Source: Candidatus Aphodovivens excrementavium (GTDB lineage Bacteria > Actinomycetota > Coriobacteriia > Coriobacteriales > Eggerthellaceae). Taken from it: 64,000 nucleotides of DNA. The stretch spans positions 1-64,000 of the forward strand of contig DVKR01000033.1 of assembly GCA_018715935.1 (NCBI GenBank), in the 5' to 3' direction. How positions within the stretch are numbered: position 1 is the first letter of the stretch; each line of letters begins with the position of its first letter. The notes under the pieces are model-generated. The model did not search any database. It was not told the DNA's origin and was given only the letters and a program-made list of their open reading frames with translations. Of the stretch, positions 9,052 to 17,599 are shown in pieces. The position numbers and the translations under genes were made by a program.

Positions 9052-11258
9052 TGGCGAGCCATTTCGGCTTCCAGCTCTTCGGTGAGGGTGAACCATTCCT
9101 CTTCCGCCTCCGCAATGCGCTTTTTGAGCGCGGCATGCTCGGCAATCACGTCGGTTGAAGCGTCTTCGTTCAGGTAGAAGTCCGGATCCGCCAAAAGGGC
9201 AAGGATCTCTTCCATGCGCGCATTGTCGCGCTCCATCTGGGCATCCAGCTCGGCAATGCGCTTGCGGTGGTTCTTCAGCACGGCATACGCGCGATTGCGC
9301 GCTTCGGCTTCTCGCCGCTTTTGCTCTTTGCTCTTCGGCGCGCTTCCGCGCGGAGCCGTGAGCTGCGCGCCAGACTTGGCAGACGCGCTATCCGACGCGC
9401 TTCCCTTTGGCGCACCCGTCCCGCGGCTTGCGGCTTTGCCGGACGAGGCGGAAGACGCCGCTTCGGCGGGCCGCTCCGCAGCACGCGCGTTGGCCGCTCC
9501 CCCGTCGGTGGATCCGGGAGCCCGACGAGAGCCGTGCGAAGCAGGCTTTGCCCCTCTTCTGCCCGTAACGGCGCCCGTATCTCCCGACCCCTTGCTGCGC
9601 GGGATCTCCTCTCCCATCACCTCGTCAACAAGCGAAGCCTCCTCCGGCGCAGGGTTGTCCAGCTGCCCGCTCTTGAACAAGTAGTAGTCGTAGTCGCCGT
9701 CGTAGACGGTAACCTTGCCGGCACGCACTTCCACAATGCGGTTAGCCACCCCGCGAATAAGGTGACGGTCGTGGGTGATGAAAAGGATGGTGCCCTCGAA
9801 GGCGTTGAGAGCCTGCTCGAGGATGTCGGCGCTGGCGATGTCAAGGTGGTTCGTGGGCTCGTCCAGGCACAGAAGCGGACGCGGCGCCACAAGCATCTTC
9901 GCCAACGCCAGGCGGCTCTTCTCCCCGCCTGAAAGCACGCTCACCTTCTTGTCAACCGCATCGCCTTCGAACAAAAACGCCCCCAGCAGCGTTCGCACTT
10001 GGCTGATGGTCCTCCCGGGAGCCACGTGGTCGAGCTCTTCGAACACCGTGTTGCCGGGCGAAAGCTCTTCGAGCTGGTGCTGCGCGTAGTAGGTCTTGCT
10101 TACATGCACGCCGTATTCGACAGAGCCCGCGTCGGGGGCAAGCACCCCGGCGATCATCTTGAGCAGCGTCGATTTGCCCGCGCCGTTCGGCCCGACCAGA
10201 GCGATCTTGTCGCCGCGGTACATGGTGAAGTCCAGCCCGTCGTAGACGACCTTGTCGCCGTAGCGCTTCACCAGCCCACGTGCGCGCACCACTTCGTCGC
10301 CCGTGCGGGGCGGCTGCTTGAAGTTGAAGTGAACGGATTTCTTCTCTTCCGGAATAACGATTCGCTCTGCCTTCAGGCGCTCGAGCTTCTTGAGGCGATC
10401 CTGCGCCTGACGAGCCTTGGTCGCCTTGTAGCGGAACTTCTCCACGAACGCCTCTAGATGGGCGATTTCCTCGTCCTGCTTCGCCTTGTCCAGGCGCAGC
10501 TGCTCGATGCGCGCCGCACGCGCCTTCAAGTAGGTCGAGTAGTTGCCCTTGTAGAGGTTCACCCGGCAGTTGCCCACTTCCGCCACGCGGTCGACCATGT
10601 TGTCCATGAACGCGCGGTCGTGGCTGACCACGATGACCGTGCCGGCATACCCGCGCAAAAACCCTTCGAGCCATTTGACGCTTTCGAGGTCGAGATGGTT
10701 AGTGGGCTCGTCGAGCAAAAGCACTTCCGGGTTTCTGATAAGCAGCTTGGCAAGCGCGATGCGCATTTGCCAGCCGCCCGAAAAGTGCAGGGTGGACTGA
10801 GCGAGGTCGTCGGGCTTGAACCCAAGGCCGAACAGCACGCTTTTCACCTTCGCCTCGATGGTGTAGCCGCCCAGCCTCTCATAGGTGTCGCGCGCCCTGC
10901 CGGCAGCGGCAAGCTGCTGTTCGGAGGGATTCTCGCCCAGCTCGGCCTCTAGCTTGCGCAGACGCTGCTCTGCCTCCAGAACTTCCACCTGCGACGACAT
11001 GACCTCGTCGAAGATAGGGCGATTCTCCATCTCGATGGCCTCTTGCTCCAGGTAGCCGACGCGAGCGCCCCTGGCGAACAGGATACGCCCCTCATCGGCG
11101 TCCTCCTGCCCCGAGATGATGTTGAGCAGCGTGGTCTTGCCGGCGCCGTTTGGCCCAACCAGCGCCAAGCGGTCGTACTCCTCGAGACGAAACGTGACGT
11201 CAGAAAACAGGGTGCGCCCCCCGAATGACTTAGAGATATGCTCCACTTGCATGATCAT
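9039..11258 (-). CDS. ABC-F family ATPase (Uup/EttA-like translation factor)
   Basis: Soluble tandem-ABC ATPase expected to act on the ribosome E site (ABC-F), not a transporter. 739 residues. Domain 1 has Walker [13 protein letters not shown] and signature HFSGGWQMR; the linker region is basic and coiled; domain 2 has [12 protein letters not shown] and [11 protein letters not shown]. There is no membrane segment. A roughly 110-residue Ala/Ser/Gly-rich linker (about 540-640) separates domain 2 from a C-terminal coiled coil (about 650-735), as in Uup. Start MIM has GAAAGG upstream; the second Met is also possible. The 3' end is duplicated downstream. Confidence 0.93.
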   Translation of the reverse strand: MIMQVEHISKSFGGRTLFSDVTFRLEEYDRLALVGPNGAGKTTLLNIISGQEDADEGRILFARGARVGYLEQEAIEMENRPIFDEVMSSQVEVLEAEQRLRKLEAELGENPSEQQLAAAGRARDTYERLGGYTIEAKVKSVLFGLGFKPDDLAQSTLHFSGGWQMRIALAKLLIRNPEVLLLDEPTNHLDLESVKWLEGFLRGYAGTVIVVSHDRAFMDNMVDRVAEVGNCRVNLYKGNYSTYLKARAARIEQLRLDKAKQDEEIAHLEAFVEKFRYKATKARQAQDRLKKLERLKAERIVIPEEKKSVHFNFKQPPRTGDEVVRARGLVKRYGDKVVYDGLDFTMYRGDKIALVGPNGAGKSTLLKMIAGVLAPDAGSVEYGVHVSKTYYAQHQLEELSPGNTVFEELDHVAPGRTISQVRTLLGAFLFEGDAVDKKVSVLSGGEKSRLALAKMLVAPRPLLCLDEPTNHLDIASADILEQALNAFEGTILFITHDRHLIRGVANRIVEVRAGKVTVYDGDYDYYLFKSGQLDNPAPEEASLVDEVMGEEIPRSKGSGDTGAVTGRRGAKPASHGSRRAPGSTDGGAANARAAERPAEAASSASSGKAASRGTGAPKGSASDSASAKSGAQLTAPRGSAPKSKEQKRREAEARNRAYAVLKNHRKRIAELDAQMERDNARMEEILALLADPDFYLNEDASTDVIAEHAALKKRIAEAEEEWFTLTEELEAEMARQAAL

Positions 11259-11408
11259 ACGCGCGCACGCCTTTCAATATTTCAGCCGCCTGGTTTTAGC
11301 GGCGGAATCGATAACGACCGACCGCTAATGATAGCCGATATTGCCGCTCAGAGCCAAAAGCCCCACTGAGACGCCACCAGGAATGCGACCGACGTACAAT
11401 AGGGACGT

Positions 11409-11522
11409 ACTCGAATTGAGCGAGCACTCGAACTGAGCAAGCGCCCGATCGGGCAAGCGCACAACTGGGCAAGCGCTCGTATTGAGCGAGCACTCGATCG
11501 GGCAAGCACTCGAATTGAGAGT
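11409..11522. repeat. 16-17-bp tandem array with palindromic units, about 7 copies
   Basis: Successive units of 16-17 bp, each holding a near-palindromic core such as CTCGAATTGAG, CCCGATCGGG or CTCGATCGGG followed by CAAGC or CGAGC. The array sits between the ABC-F start and the small ORF at 11535. No spacers, so it is not a CRISPR. Confidence 0.85.
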
Positions 11523-11534
11523 TAGGGGCACACT

Positions 11535-11717
11535 ATGACCATGAACCCCCACACAACTTCTTCCCAGTTGCGCGCAGAGCGACTCACCACGCAAAACGCC
11601 CGCGCGGCCCAACTAGGACCATCAAAAGCGGCGAAGCGCACGCTTGCGCCTGCTGCGCTGATCAGCGCAGGGTTCATCCTTGCCGTAAGCCTGATAGCGA
11701 AGGTGTTTTACGACTGA
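11535..11717 (+). CDS. small tail-anchored membrane protein, unknown function
   Basis: 60 residues with a polar Thr/Ala/Gln-rich N-terminus and one C-terminal hydrophobic segment (about 40-57, AALISAGFILAVSLIAKVF) ending in YD. I do not recognise a family. Upstream sequence GTTAGGGG is a weak ribosome binding site. It stands alone, following the palindromic repeat array and preceding tRNA-Val. The membrane segment and clean position between repeats argue for a real gene, but chance is not excluded. Confidence 0.4.
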   Translation: MTMNPHTTSSQLRAERLTTQNARAAQLGPSKAAKRTLAPAALISAGFILAVSLIAKVFYD

Positions 11718-11891
11718 GAGACCTGATGCGGCTTTTGGAAGTGCAGGACGCGCCTGCCACTGACGCGCGGCGAGGCCACCGCTGATGCGAGACGGGTCAA
11801 CCGGAAACGCGAAAGACATCAACGGCTGACGTGCGGAGGAGCCGCCGAAATGCGAAGCGCGGCAGCGCCCCGATATTTCGAAAAATAATGT

Positions 11892-11920
11892 TTGACCTAC
11901 CGACGAGCTTCTACTACAAT
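11892..11920 (+). promoter_or_regulatory. promoter of tRNA-Val
   Basis: TTGACC at 11892-11897, a 17-bp spacer and TACAAT at 11915-11920, about 43 bases before the mature tRNA 5' end. A good sigma70-type match. Confidence 0.75.
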
Positions 11921-11962
11921 ACTTGCTTGCTGACGCGCAGAAATGCGCATGAGCAAACGTTT

Positions 11963-12037
<75 letters not shown>

Positions 12038-12047
12038 TGAAACACTA

Positions 12048-12084
12048 GGTCATCGGCACAACTTGCCGGTGACCTTTTTCTTTT
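12048..12084 (+). terminator. Rho-independent terminator of tRNA-Val
   Basis: Stem GGTCATCGGC (12048-12057) with GCCGGTGACC (12065-12074), followed by TTTTTCTTTT. Confidence 0.9.
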
Positions 12085-12416
12085 CCGAGGCACGGCTGTT
12101 AAGGTTTGTATCACTACCGGACTACGACTCAGCTGAGAGCTTTGCTTTTGGCGCGCTCATTTCGTTGAGTCGATCAAAAGGGACGGCTTCGAACCTTCCC
12201 CACCATTTCACCCGCCGACTTCTTTGACTCCTTCTAAATGGGAATGGCACAAAACAAATCGATTCCGAAATACGCCTCATATCGCTCACTGGAGTTCCTT
12301 GCAGAGTTTCAAATAGCAAGCTATAGCCTCTCCAAAATCAATCTTTTCTATCCACGGCGCTGCAGAATCAGAAACGGACTGAACGACTTGACTCACACGT
12401 CATGTTTATGTTCATT

Positions 12417-12585
12417 TTCAAAACGTGGCAGAAATTTGCGGTTGGGGCAATAGTTCTATCGATGCGAAATCGGCTGAGTATACTCGACCTGGCATTTTGC
12501 TTGCTGCACGAGCGCGATACGGCGCCATTTCACATCACCATTCGAAATATTTCTGCCCCAACCGTAATTTTGTGCCAGTTTTCAA
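12417..12585. mobile_element. candidate MITE-like element with about 32-bp terminal inverted repeats
   Basis: Left end 12417-12449 and right end 12554-12585 are inverted copies sharing CGGTTGGGGCA, TGGCA and an AT-rich stretch, with a few mismatches and one gap. The about 100-bp centre encodes nothing recognisable. The size and ends fit a small non-autonomous element, but no target-site duplication or related transposase is visible here. Confidence 0.5.
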
Positions 12586-12684
12586 GATCAATATACTTTG
12601 ACGCCTCGCAAACAGCAACGACGCCACGCGAGCTTGCAGCGAGGGCTAAAGAGCGACGCAACAAAACAGGCGAACGGAGGGCGC

Positions 12685-12868
12685 CGCAGGCGGGCAGTCA
12701 AAGCCAGAGAGCGACGCAGGCGGGCGTGCAAGGCAGGAGAGCGACGCAGGCGGCGAAGGCGGGAATCGAAGGGCTCCGCAGGCAGGAACCGGAGGATACC
12801 GCAGGCGGGCGTGCAAGGCCAGAGATCGGCGCAGGCGGGCAACGAGGACCAGGAGCGCCGCATGCGAA
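12685..12868. repeat. about 30-bp tandem array, 6-7 copies
   Basis: Units start GCAGGCGGGC at 12685, 12715, 12745, 12777, 12800 and 12830, with a degenerate last unit at 12859. Three units are 30 bp and the others vary between 23 and 32 bp. Consensus beginning GCAGGCGGGCGTGCAAGGC. Confidence 0.8.
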
Positions 12869-12948
12869 GAGCGAAATAGCGCCGAAAAGCGGCCAGCATG
12901 AGATACGGGAGTACCGTAAAACGCCTTCTCGAGGATAATGGAATCCGT

Positions 12949-13044
12949 CAGACAAGGTGTCTGCCAGGCAAGGCATCTATCAGGCAAAGCACCAGCCAGA
13001 CACAGCATCCGCCAGGCAAGGCGTCTGCCAGGCAAGGCGTCTGC
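12949..13044. repeat. 16-bp tandem array, 6 copies
   Basis: Exactly six 16-bp units (consensus CAGGCAAGGCGTCTGC) end 41 bases before the SRAP start codon. The last two units are identical and the others differ at a few positions. Confidence 0.92.
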
Positions 13045-13085
13045 CGGATTGAACAGAAACTGCCAATCGAGAGAGGGACAAGGTC

Positions 13086-13703
13086 ATGTGCGTGAGATTC
13101 TGTCCGCTTACCGCAGAGGAGGCCCAAGCCGCAATCGACTCGCGAGGCACGGGCAGCCACGCCATCCGCCTAATAGAAGACCCCGACCCCGCGCTCGACG
13201 CGCGCCCCGGCTCCACCGTCCCGCTTTTCGTGCCTGATAAAACAGGCGAACTTCGCGTCGAGAGCTTTGAATGGGGCTTCCCGCTCGACGGCAAGCCCTA
13301 CGCCGTATTCAACACGCGCATCGAAACTGCGCTCGATCAGCTCAAAAGCGGCGGACGAGGCATGTGGGGCGAAGCCATCGCGCAAGGACGCTGCCTTGTG
13401 CCCGTGCGCGCCTTCTACGAGTCCCATGCCACCGAGCGCACCATCAGCCCGAAAACCGGTAATCCCGTCAAACGCCAATACCGCTTCCGACTTCCCGGAG
13501 CCCGCGCGTTTCTCCTCGCCGCCGTCCAGATGGATGGACGCTTCTCGATTGTCACCACTGAGCCCAACGCCAGCGTTGCGCCAGTGCACAACCGCATGCC
13601 GCTCGTCCTCGGGAGAGGCGAATCGAGCGTTTGGCTTGGCCCGGACTTTGCGAGCCTGGTCAACCGCAATTCGATCGGGCTCGAGTCCGTTCCGGAACGG
13701 TAG
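13086..13703 (+). CDS. SOS response-associated peptidase (SRAP, YedK/HMCES family)
   Basis: Forms a covalent thiazolidine crosslink with abasic sites in single-stranded DNA, shielding them during replication. 205 residues. The catalytic Cys is residue 2 (MCVRFCP), so the start is fixed. Other family features are the conserved Asn/Arg (FNTRIET), Glu in FYES and His in HNRMP. Upstream GGGACAAGG serves as ribosome binding site. It is a lone gene; a 16-bp tandem array lies in the presumed promoter region. No LexA box was seen. Confidence 0.9.
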   Translation: MCVRFCPLTAEEAQAAIDSRGTGSHAIRLIEDPDPALDARPGSTVPLFVPDKTGELRVESFEWGFPLDGKPYAVFNTRIETALDQLKSGGRGMWGEAIAQGRCLVPVRAFYESHATERTISPKTGNPVKRQYRFRLPGARAFLLAAVQMDGRFSIVTTEPNASVAPVHNRMPLVLGRGESSVWLGPDFASLVNRNSIGLESVPER

Positions 13704-13739
13704 ACTACCAAAACCGAAAGAGCAAAATGGGATCGTCCG

Positions 13740-14468
13740 TCAAGCGAGCGCCGATCTGCAGCTAAACCTCCACGCGCAGGCGCAGGTGGCGTCGGAAACG
13801 TCGGGATAGCAGCTCTCGCAGGTGCACTCGATGCGCGAGTCCAAGGTACGGGCAAACCCGCCGTATTCAATAAGCCCGACCGGTTTGCAGGGGTGAAACT
13901 CCATGCCCTTTCGCGCACGCGCCGTCTGGACGCGGCAGCTCACCACCCGGAACAAAAGATCGTCTCCGTCCCAAACGATCTCAGTCTCGTTGCAGGGCGA
14001 CGTTAGCTTCAACGGCAGCGCACGCGCAAGCCCCTCCAAGCCGCAGTCGTCTTCAAGTTGCAAGAAACGCTTGAGTCTTTGAGCCTCGCTTACCGTGAAA
14101 CGCTCCCATGCGCTGGCATCGTAGTGCATGGCGGCATCCATGCCCATTTCAGACTCGAGCGCCTGAAACCATGTCCCGTCAATCGCAAAGAGGTTTTTCG
14201 AACACATTTGAACATATTCCAGCAACTCGCTGCGCGAAAGCCGGCTGAGCGCCTCATCCGATGCCGATCCCTCGGTATGCAATCGTTTACTTGCCACTCC
14301 CTCGATACTCAATTGTTCACCTGCTGGCTCCTCGGTATGCAATCGTTTACTTGCCGACCTCTCGGTCTGAAATCGTTTATCTGCCGATCCCCTGGTTTGC
14401 AATCGTCTACCCGCCAATCCCTCGGTTCGCAATCGTTTACCTGCCTCTGGCCCAAACCGCATCATTCC
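13740..14468 (-). CDS. DUF6125-like protein with N-terminal decapeptide repeats
   Basis: About 242 residues. Residues 8-67 are six 10-residue repeats (consensus ASKRLHTEGS), encoded by six 30-bp repeats. The rest resembles DUF6125-type proteins of anaerobes from memory: ELLEYVQMCSKNLFAIDGTWF, NETEIVWDGDDLLFRVVSCR, KGMEFHPCKPVGLIEYGGFA and a Cys-rich end (ECTCESC, CACAWRF). The Cys-rich end suggests metal binding, but the function is unknown. Start set at the MM pair with AAAGGG just upstream; ATG at 14480 is an alternative. Divergent from the LRR gene. Confidence 0.72.
   Translation of the reverse strand, partial: GMMRFGPEAGKRLRTEGLAGRRLQTRGSADKRFQTERSASKRLHTEEPAGEQLSIEGVASKRLHTEGSASDEALSRLSRSELLEYVQMCSKNLFAIDGTWFQALESEMGMDAAMHYDASAWERFTVSEAQRLKRFLQLEDDCGLEGLARALPLKLTSPCNETEIVWDGDDLLFRVVSCRVQTARARKGMEFHPCKPVGLIEYGGFARTLDSRIECTCESCYPDVSDATCACAWRFSCRSALA
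14268..14447 (-). repeat. coding 30-bp tandem repeat, 6 copies
   Basis: Six in-frame 30-bp units encode A-S/G-K-R-L-x-T-E-G-x decapeptides at the N-terminus of the DUF6125-like protein. Copies 4 and 6 are the most alike; copy 5 is the most diverged. Confidence 0.9.
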
Positions 14469-14483
14469 CTTTAGACGCATTAG

Positions 14484-14556
14484 TATAATCTTACATGTAA
14501 GCGCTCTCGGCGCTTGCGCTTCTTTGGCGAATATGAAGAGGTGGTTGTTACATGTA
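14484..14556. promoter_or_regulatory. divergent promoter region with paired TTACATGTA sites
   Basis: TATAAT at 14484-14489 faces the LRR gene, and on the other strand TATACT lies close to the DUF6125-like start. Neither has a good -35. The perfect 12-bp palindrome CTTACATGTAAG (14490-14501) abuts these -10s, and TTACATGTA recurs at 14548-14556 over the LRR start codon. This looks like operator sites of an unknown regulator. Confidence 0.45.
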
Positions 14557-16522
14557 TTGCGCGCATTGCAGAGCTCAACTCCCCGACAACACTCTGATCT
14601 GCCCGGATTGCAACAGCTATGCCAAAGGCGAGAGCTGGACCTGCCCCGCTTGCGACGCATCCAATCCGTCGCAAGCACTGTTCTGCCCCAGCTGCGGGTT
14701 TAGCCTTACGGCAGCAGAGCAAAGCCGCAACAGCAACACTCCGTCGCAAGGAAGCGAGAACGCGACAACCGAAAAGCAAGCAGCGTCGAAGTGCACAGAC
14801 CCTGGCGCGCAAGAGCACATGGGCGACGCCTCAGCAAACGCTCAACCAAGCGCCAGCTCCCACGAAACGCCAGGAACCGAACAAAACGCCAGCTCCACTG
14901 AGGAAGCTGCCGCCGCGAACGCCAAGCCGTCTGACGCTTCAGCCCAAAAGAAACGCCCGCTCGTCCCTATCGTCGCCGCAGTAGTGGCGGTGGTTGCGCT
15001 GGCGGCCGTCTTAGGCACGATGGCCTACCTTAAAATAGGCCCGTTCACACCGCCGGAAACCGTCGTGCTGCAGCTTGACGACGTATCCGACGAGGCGCTT
15101 CGCACGTATTTGGAAACCTACGTCGACACCAACAACACCGGCGCTGTCTCCGACGAAGAAGCCCAGGCAGTCACCGAAATCGGAACCCTCGATGCCGGAG
15201 AATCGGAAGGTAACGGCCTGTTCGGACTGGGCATCACCGATCTTTCGTGCTTGAGCGTGTTTCCCAACCTGCAAACGCTTGTATGCTCCAACAACTCACT
15301 CGCCACGCTTGACATCTCGGCCAACAGCCAGCTGCAGAACCTGCTGTGCTCGGGCAACCAACTCAGCTCGCTTGACGTGTCGAACAACGCGAACCTGCAG
15401 CAGCTCGTCTGCTCCAACAACGCCCTTTCGGAGCTTACGGTTGCAGGCAACGCGAACCTGCAAAACATCGCCTGTGCCGGCAACGCCATCCCTTCGCTTG
15501 ATCTCTCTGTCAACACGCAGCTCGTCTCCATCGACTGCAACGACAACCAAATGGCAGAGCTCGTTGTGCCCGCAACCACTACGCTTACCACGGTGCATGC
15601 CACCGGTAACGAGCTGTCGAGCATAGACGTGTCGCAGGCGCCCAACATAACCGACCTCCAGCTCGATTCCGGAATCGCCATCACCGGCGCCGCCTTCGAG
15701 GACCAGGCAGCTGCCGCGATGCTGCAGGATATGTTCCTTCCGTACTTCATGACGGTCGTAGGCTCATCCACCACTGTCGATCAGGCGTTTCCCGTTGAAG
15801 CCGGCGAAAACCCTAACGTGGACATCCGCCTTTTTAAGAGCATTTTCGCGTCGGAGTTTGTCGAAGAGTACGTGAGCAGCCCCCTGCCCAGCGAGCGCTT
15901 TGAAACAAGCGGTTGGGACAGCGACCATTACTATCTGGACATTCCCGAAGCAAGCGTTCGAGCGGTTCTTGCCTCATACTTCGGATCCTGCCCCGAAGAC
16001 CTGAGCTATCTTTCTGCCGACAATTCGCCCGAGACGAGCGCCAACTACAACGGGGACGGCACGGTGACGGTAGGCGTGAGCAGCGTGGCAATAGGCTTCT
16101 CAACCTCCGCCGCGAATTGGTCAAGCTACGGGCCGTATGTTGCCGGCGACATCTCGGTTACGGGCACTTACGGCGTCTACAGCGATCAGTTCCGTCATAA
16201 CTTCCACGCGGTGTTCAAGGAAGACCCGAACAGCGTTTTCGGATACCACCTCGACTCCGTCACCTTCCTGGGCACCGACACGATCTTCAACCACGAGACG
16301 TTCGACTACTACGGTTACATGATCGACCAGATCACCGCAAAGGGTCTGGCGGAAGGCATTGACGGATACGAAGACAGGGAAGAAAACAGCTCGGAGGTCA
16401 CCGTAAGGGGCGTTTACGACCGTCCTGACCATGTTGGAACCGTGGCTTGGTTCAAGATTGACAAGCTCACGCGTCAGATCTACATCATGGAGCCAGGCGA
16501 CGAGGACTACTCGCCCATTTAA
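14552..16522 (+). CDS. zinc-ribbon, single-TM, leucine-rich-repeat surface protein
   Basis: 656 residues. Two N-terminal zinc ribbons (Cys3/6/17/20 and Cys31/34/45/48), a low-complexity linker, one membrane segment (about 136-157) and an outer part. The latter starts with an EF-hand-like stretch (DTNNTGAVSDEEA), then 21-residue LRRs of the LxxLxCSxNxLxxLDVSxN type (about 225-370), then an unrecognised C-terminal domain of about 280 residues. The predicted topology puts zinc ribbons inside and LRRs outside. GAGGTGG precedes the ATG. Role unknown; possibly surface binding or sensing. The 3' end is duplicated downstream. Confidence 0.82.
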   Translation: MYCAHCRAQLPDNTLICPDCNSYAKGESWTCPACDASNPSQALFCPSCGFSLTAAEQSRNSNTPSQGSENATTEKQAASKCTDPGAQEHMGDASANAQPSASSHETPGTEQNASSTEEAAAANAKPSDASAQKKRPLVPIVAAVVAVVALAAVLGTMAYLKIGPFTPPETVVLQLDDVSDEALRTYLETYVDTNNTGAVSDEEAQAVTEIGTLDAGESEGNGLFGLGITDLSCLSVFPNLQTLVCSNNSLATLDISANSQLQNLLCSGNQLSSLDVSNNANLQQLVCSNNALSELTVAGNANLQNIACAGNAIPSLDLSVNTQLVSIDCNDNQMAELVVPATTTLTTVHATGNELSSIDVSQAPNITDLQLDSGIAITGAAFEDQAAAAMLQDMFLPYFMTVVGSSTTVDQAFPVEAGENPNVDIRLFKSIFASEFVEEYVSSPLPSERFETSGWDSDHYYLDIPEASVRAVLASYFGSCPEDLSYLSADNSPETSANYNGDGTVTVGVSSVAIGFSTSAANWSSYGPYVAGDISVTGTYGVYSDQFRHNFHAVFKEDPNSVFGYHLDSVTFLGTDTIFNHETFDYYGYMIDQITAKGLAEGIDGYEDREENSSEVTVRGVYDRPDHVGTVAWFKIDKLTRQIYIMEPGDEDYSPI

Positions 16523-16614
16523 AGACCCGCGCACGTTAGGCTGTTGCTAACCTCGGGATGCTCATAGGGCTTCGCCCGGACTACTCGCCCATCTGAAACC
16601 CCCGCGCACGTTAG
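16504..16614. repeat. duplicated 3' terminus of the LRR gene
   Basis: Bases 16504-16539 (last codons, TAA stop and downstream GCGCACGTTAG) recur at 16578-16614 with few changes. The second copy has TGA in place of TAA and runs into the stop codon of the convergent PNP gene. Confidence 0.88.
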
Positions 16615-17474
16615 ATCTGCTCGATCACGCCGCGCACTACCGCGGCAAAACCGCCGGCTGCCTTATAGGCGGCTTCGAACACTTCTTCGTTGCAGGGGTC
16701 GGCATCCCCCACACCGCATGCCATATTGGAAACGAGGGAGATTCCCAGCACGCGCATGCCCACGTGGCGCGCGGCGATGACCTCTTCGCATACCGACATG
16801 GCAACCGTGTCGGCGCCCCACGCGCGAAACGCGCGTATTTCCGCCGCGGTTTCAAAGCTGGGGCCTTTAAGCCCCAGATACACGCCCTCTTGAACCGGCA
16901 CGCCCTGCTCGCAGGCAACGCGACGCGCAAGCTCGCGCAACTGAGGGTCGTAGCAGTTGAGCATCGAGAAAAACCGCGGGGCGATCTCGTTCGGCTCAAG
17001 CCCGACGATGGGGTTTCTGCCCGTGAAGTTAATGTGGTCGGTCATAAGGCACAGGTCGCCCACCTGATAGCTCTCGTTTATCGCGCCGGCGGCGTTGCTG
17101 GTGATAAGCGTTTCCACCCCCAGCCAATGCATGAGCCAAATGGGAAAGGCCACCTCTTGAGAGGTGTTGCCCTCGTAGCCGTGCAAACGCCCCTGCATGC
17201 ACAGCACCTCTTTGCCGCCAAACGTTCCCGCTACGAAACGCCCTTTGTGTCCCTGCACCGTAGAGCGATTCATATGGGGGACGTCTTCGTAGGGAATGAA
17301 CAGCGCGTCTTCTATTTGATCGGCAACGACGCCCAATCCAGAACCCAGGGTGATGCCGATCTTAGGGCAGCGCGCGCCAATCTGGGCGCGCACGTAGGCG
17401 CAGGCTTCGTCGAGCTGCGCTATCAACCTGTTGCGAGCCTCATTTGTTTGAACTGAGTCTGTTTCGGTTGCCAT
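16611..17474 (-). CDS. punA: purine nucleoside phosphorylase, trimeric class
   Basis: Phosphorolysis of inosine/guanosine (and deoxy forms) to base plus ribose-1-phosphate in purine salvage. 287 residues, typical for the trimeric class. Features: GITLGSGLG phosphate-loop region, VQGHKGRF, GRLHGYEG, LITSNAAGAIN, GVYLGLKGPSFET and SNMACGV near the C-terminus. The ATG of MATETDS was chosen because GAAAGG lies 8-12 bases before it; a GTG 9 bases upstream is less likely. Downstream of prmC on the same strand with a 119-bp gap. Confidence 0.93.
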   Translation of the reverse strand: MATETDSVQTNEARNRLIAQLDEACAYVRAQIGARCPKIGITLGSGLGVVADQIEDALFIPYEDVPHMNRSTVQGHKGRFVAGTFGGKEVLCMQGRLHGYEGNTSQEVAFPIWLMHWLGVETLITSNAAGAINESYQVGDLCLMTDHINFTGRNPIVGLEPNEIAPRFFSMLNCYDPQLRELARRVACEQGVPVQEGVYLGLKGPSFETAAEIRAFRAWGADTVAMSVCEEVIAARHVGMRVLGISLVSNMACGVGDADPCNEEVFEAAYKAAGGFAAVVRGVIEQI

Positions 17475-17553
17475 GGATGCCACCTTTCAACGAACGGTCT
17501 GCGCAAATCAAGGATACCGTACGAATGATACCACTAGATCATGTCCACTAATT

Positions 17554-17599
17554 GAAGCCCATCCGATCAACGAGATAACGGAAGCCCATCCGATTAACG
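17554..17599. repeat. duplicated prmC 3' terminus
   Basis: The 19-bp segment at 17581-17599, which contains the prmC stop codon, recurs at 17554-17572 with one mismatch (TAA becomes TGA), period 27 bp. Confidence 0.88.

Larger units (their letters stand above)
12085..13085. other. gene-poor, repeat-rich interval
   Basis: About 1 kb with no supported gene. The first half (to about 12600) is clearly more AT-rich than the surroundings and may be a remnant of acquired DNA. ORFs here (for example 12122-12319 minus and 12402-12938 plus) lack start signals and run through repeats. The stretch contains a possible MITE-like element (12417-12585), a roughly 30-bp array (12685-12868) and a 16-bp array (12949-13044). 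Confidence 0.65.

Noticed and set aside
9039-11258. ABC transporter ATP-binding protein or antibiotic-resistance ABC-F
   Set aside because: No permease gene nearby; a C-terminal coiled coil and long linker fit Uup/EttA-like factors. Resistance cannot be inferred by reading.
12402-12938. 178-codon ORF on the plus strand
   Set aside because: Begins inside the MITE-like left end and consists mostly of the translated 30-bp array; no start signal.
12685-13044. Possible CRISPR array
   Set aside because: Units follow each other without unique spacers and vary in length; no cas genes in the window.
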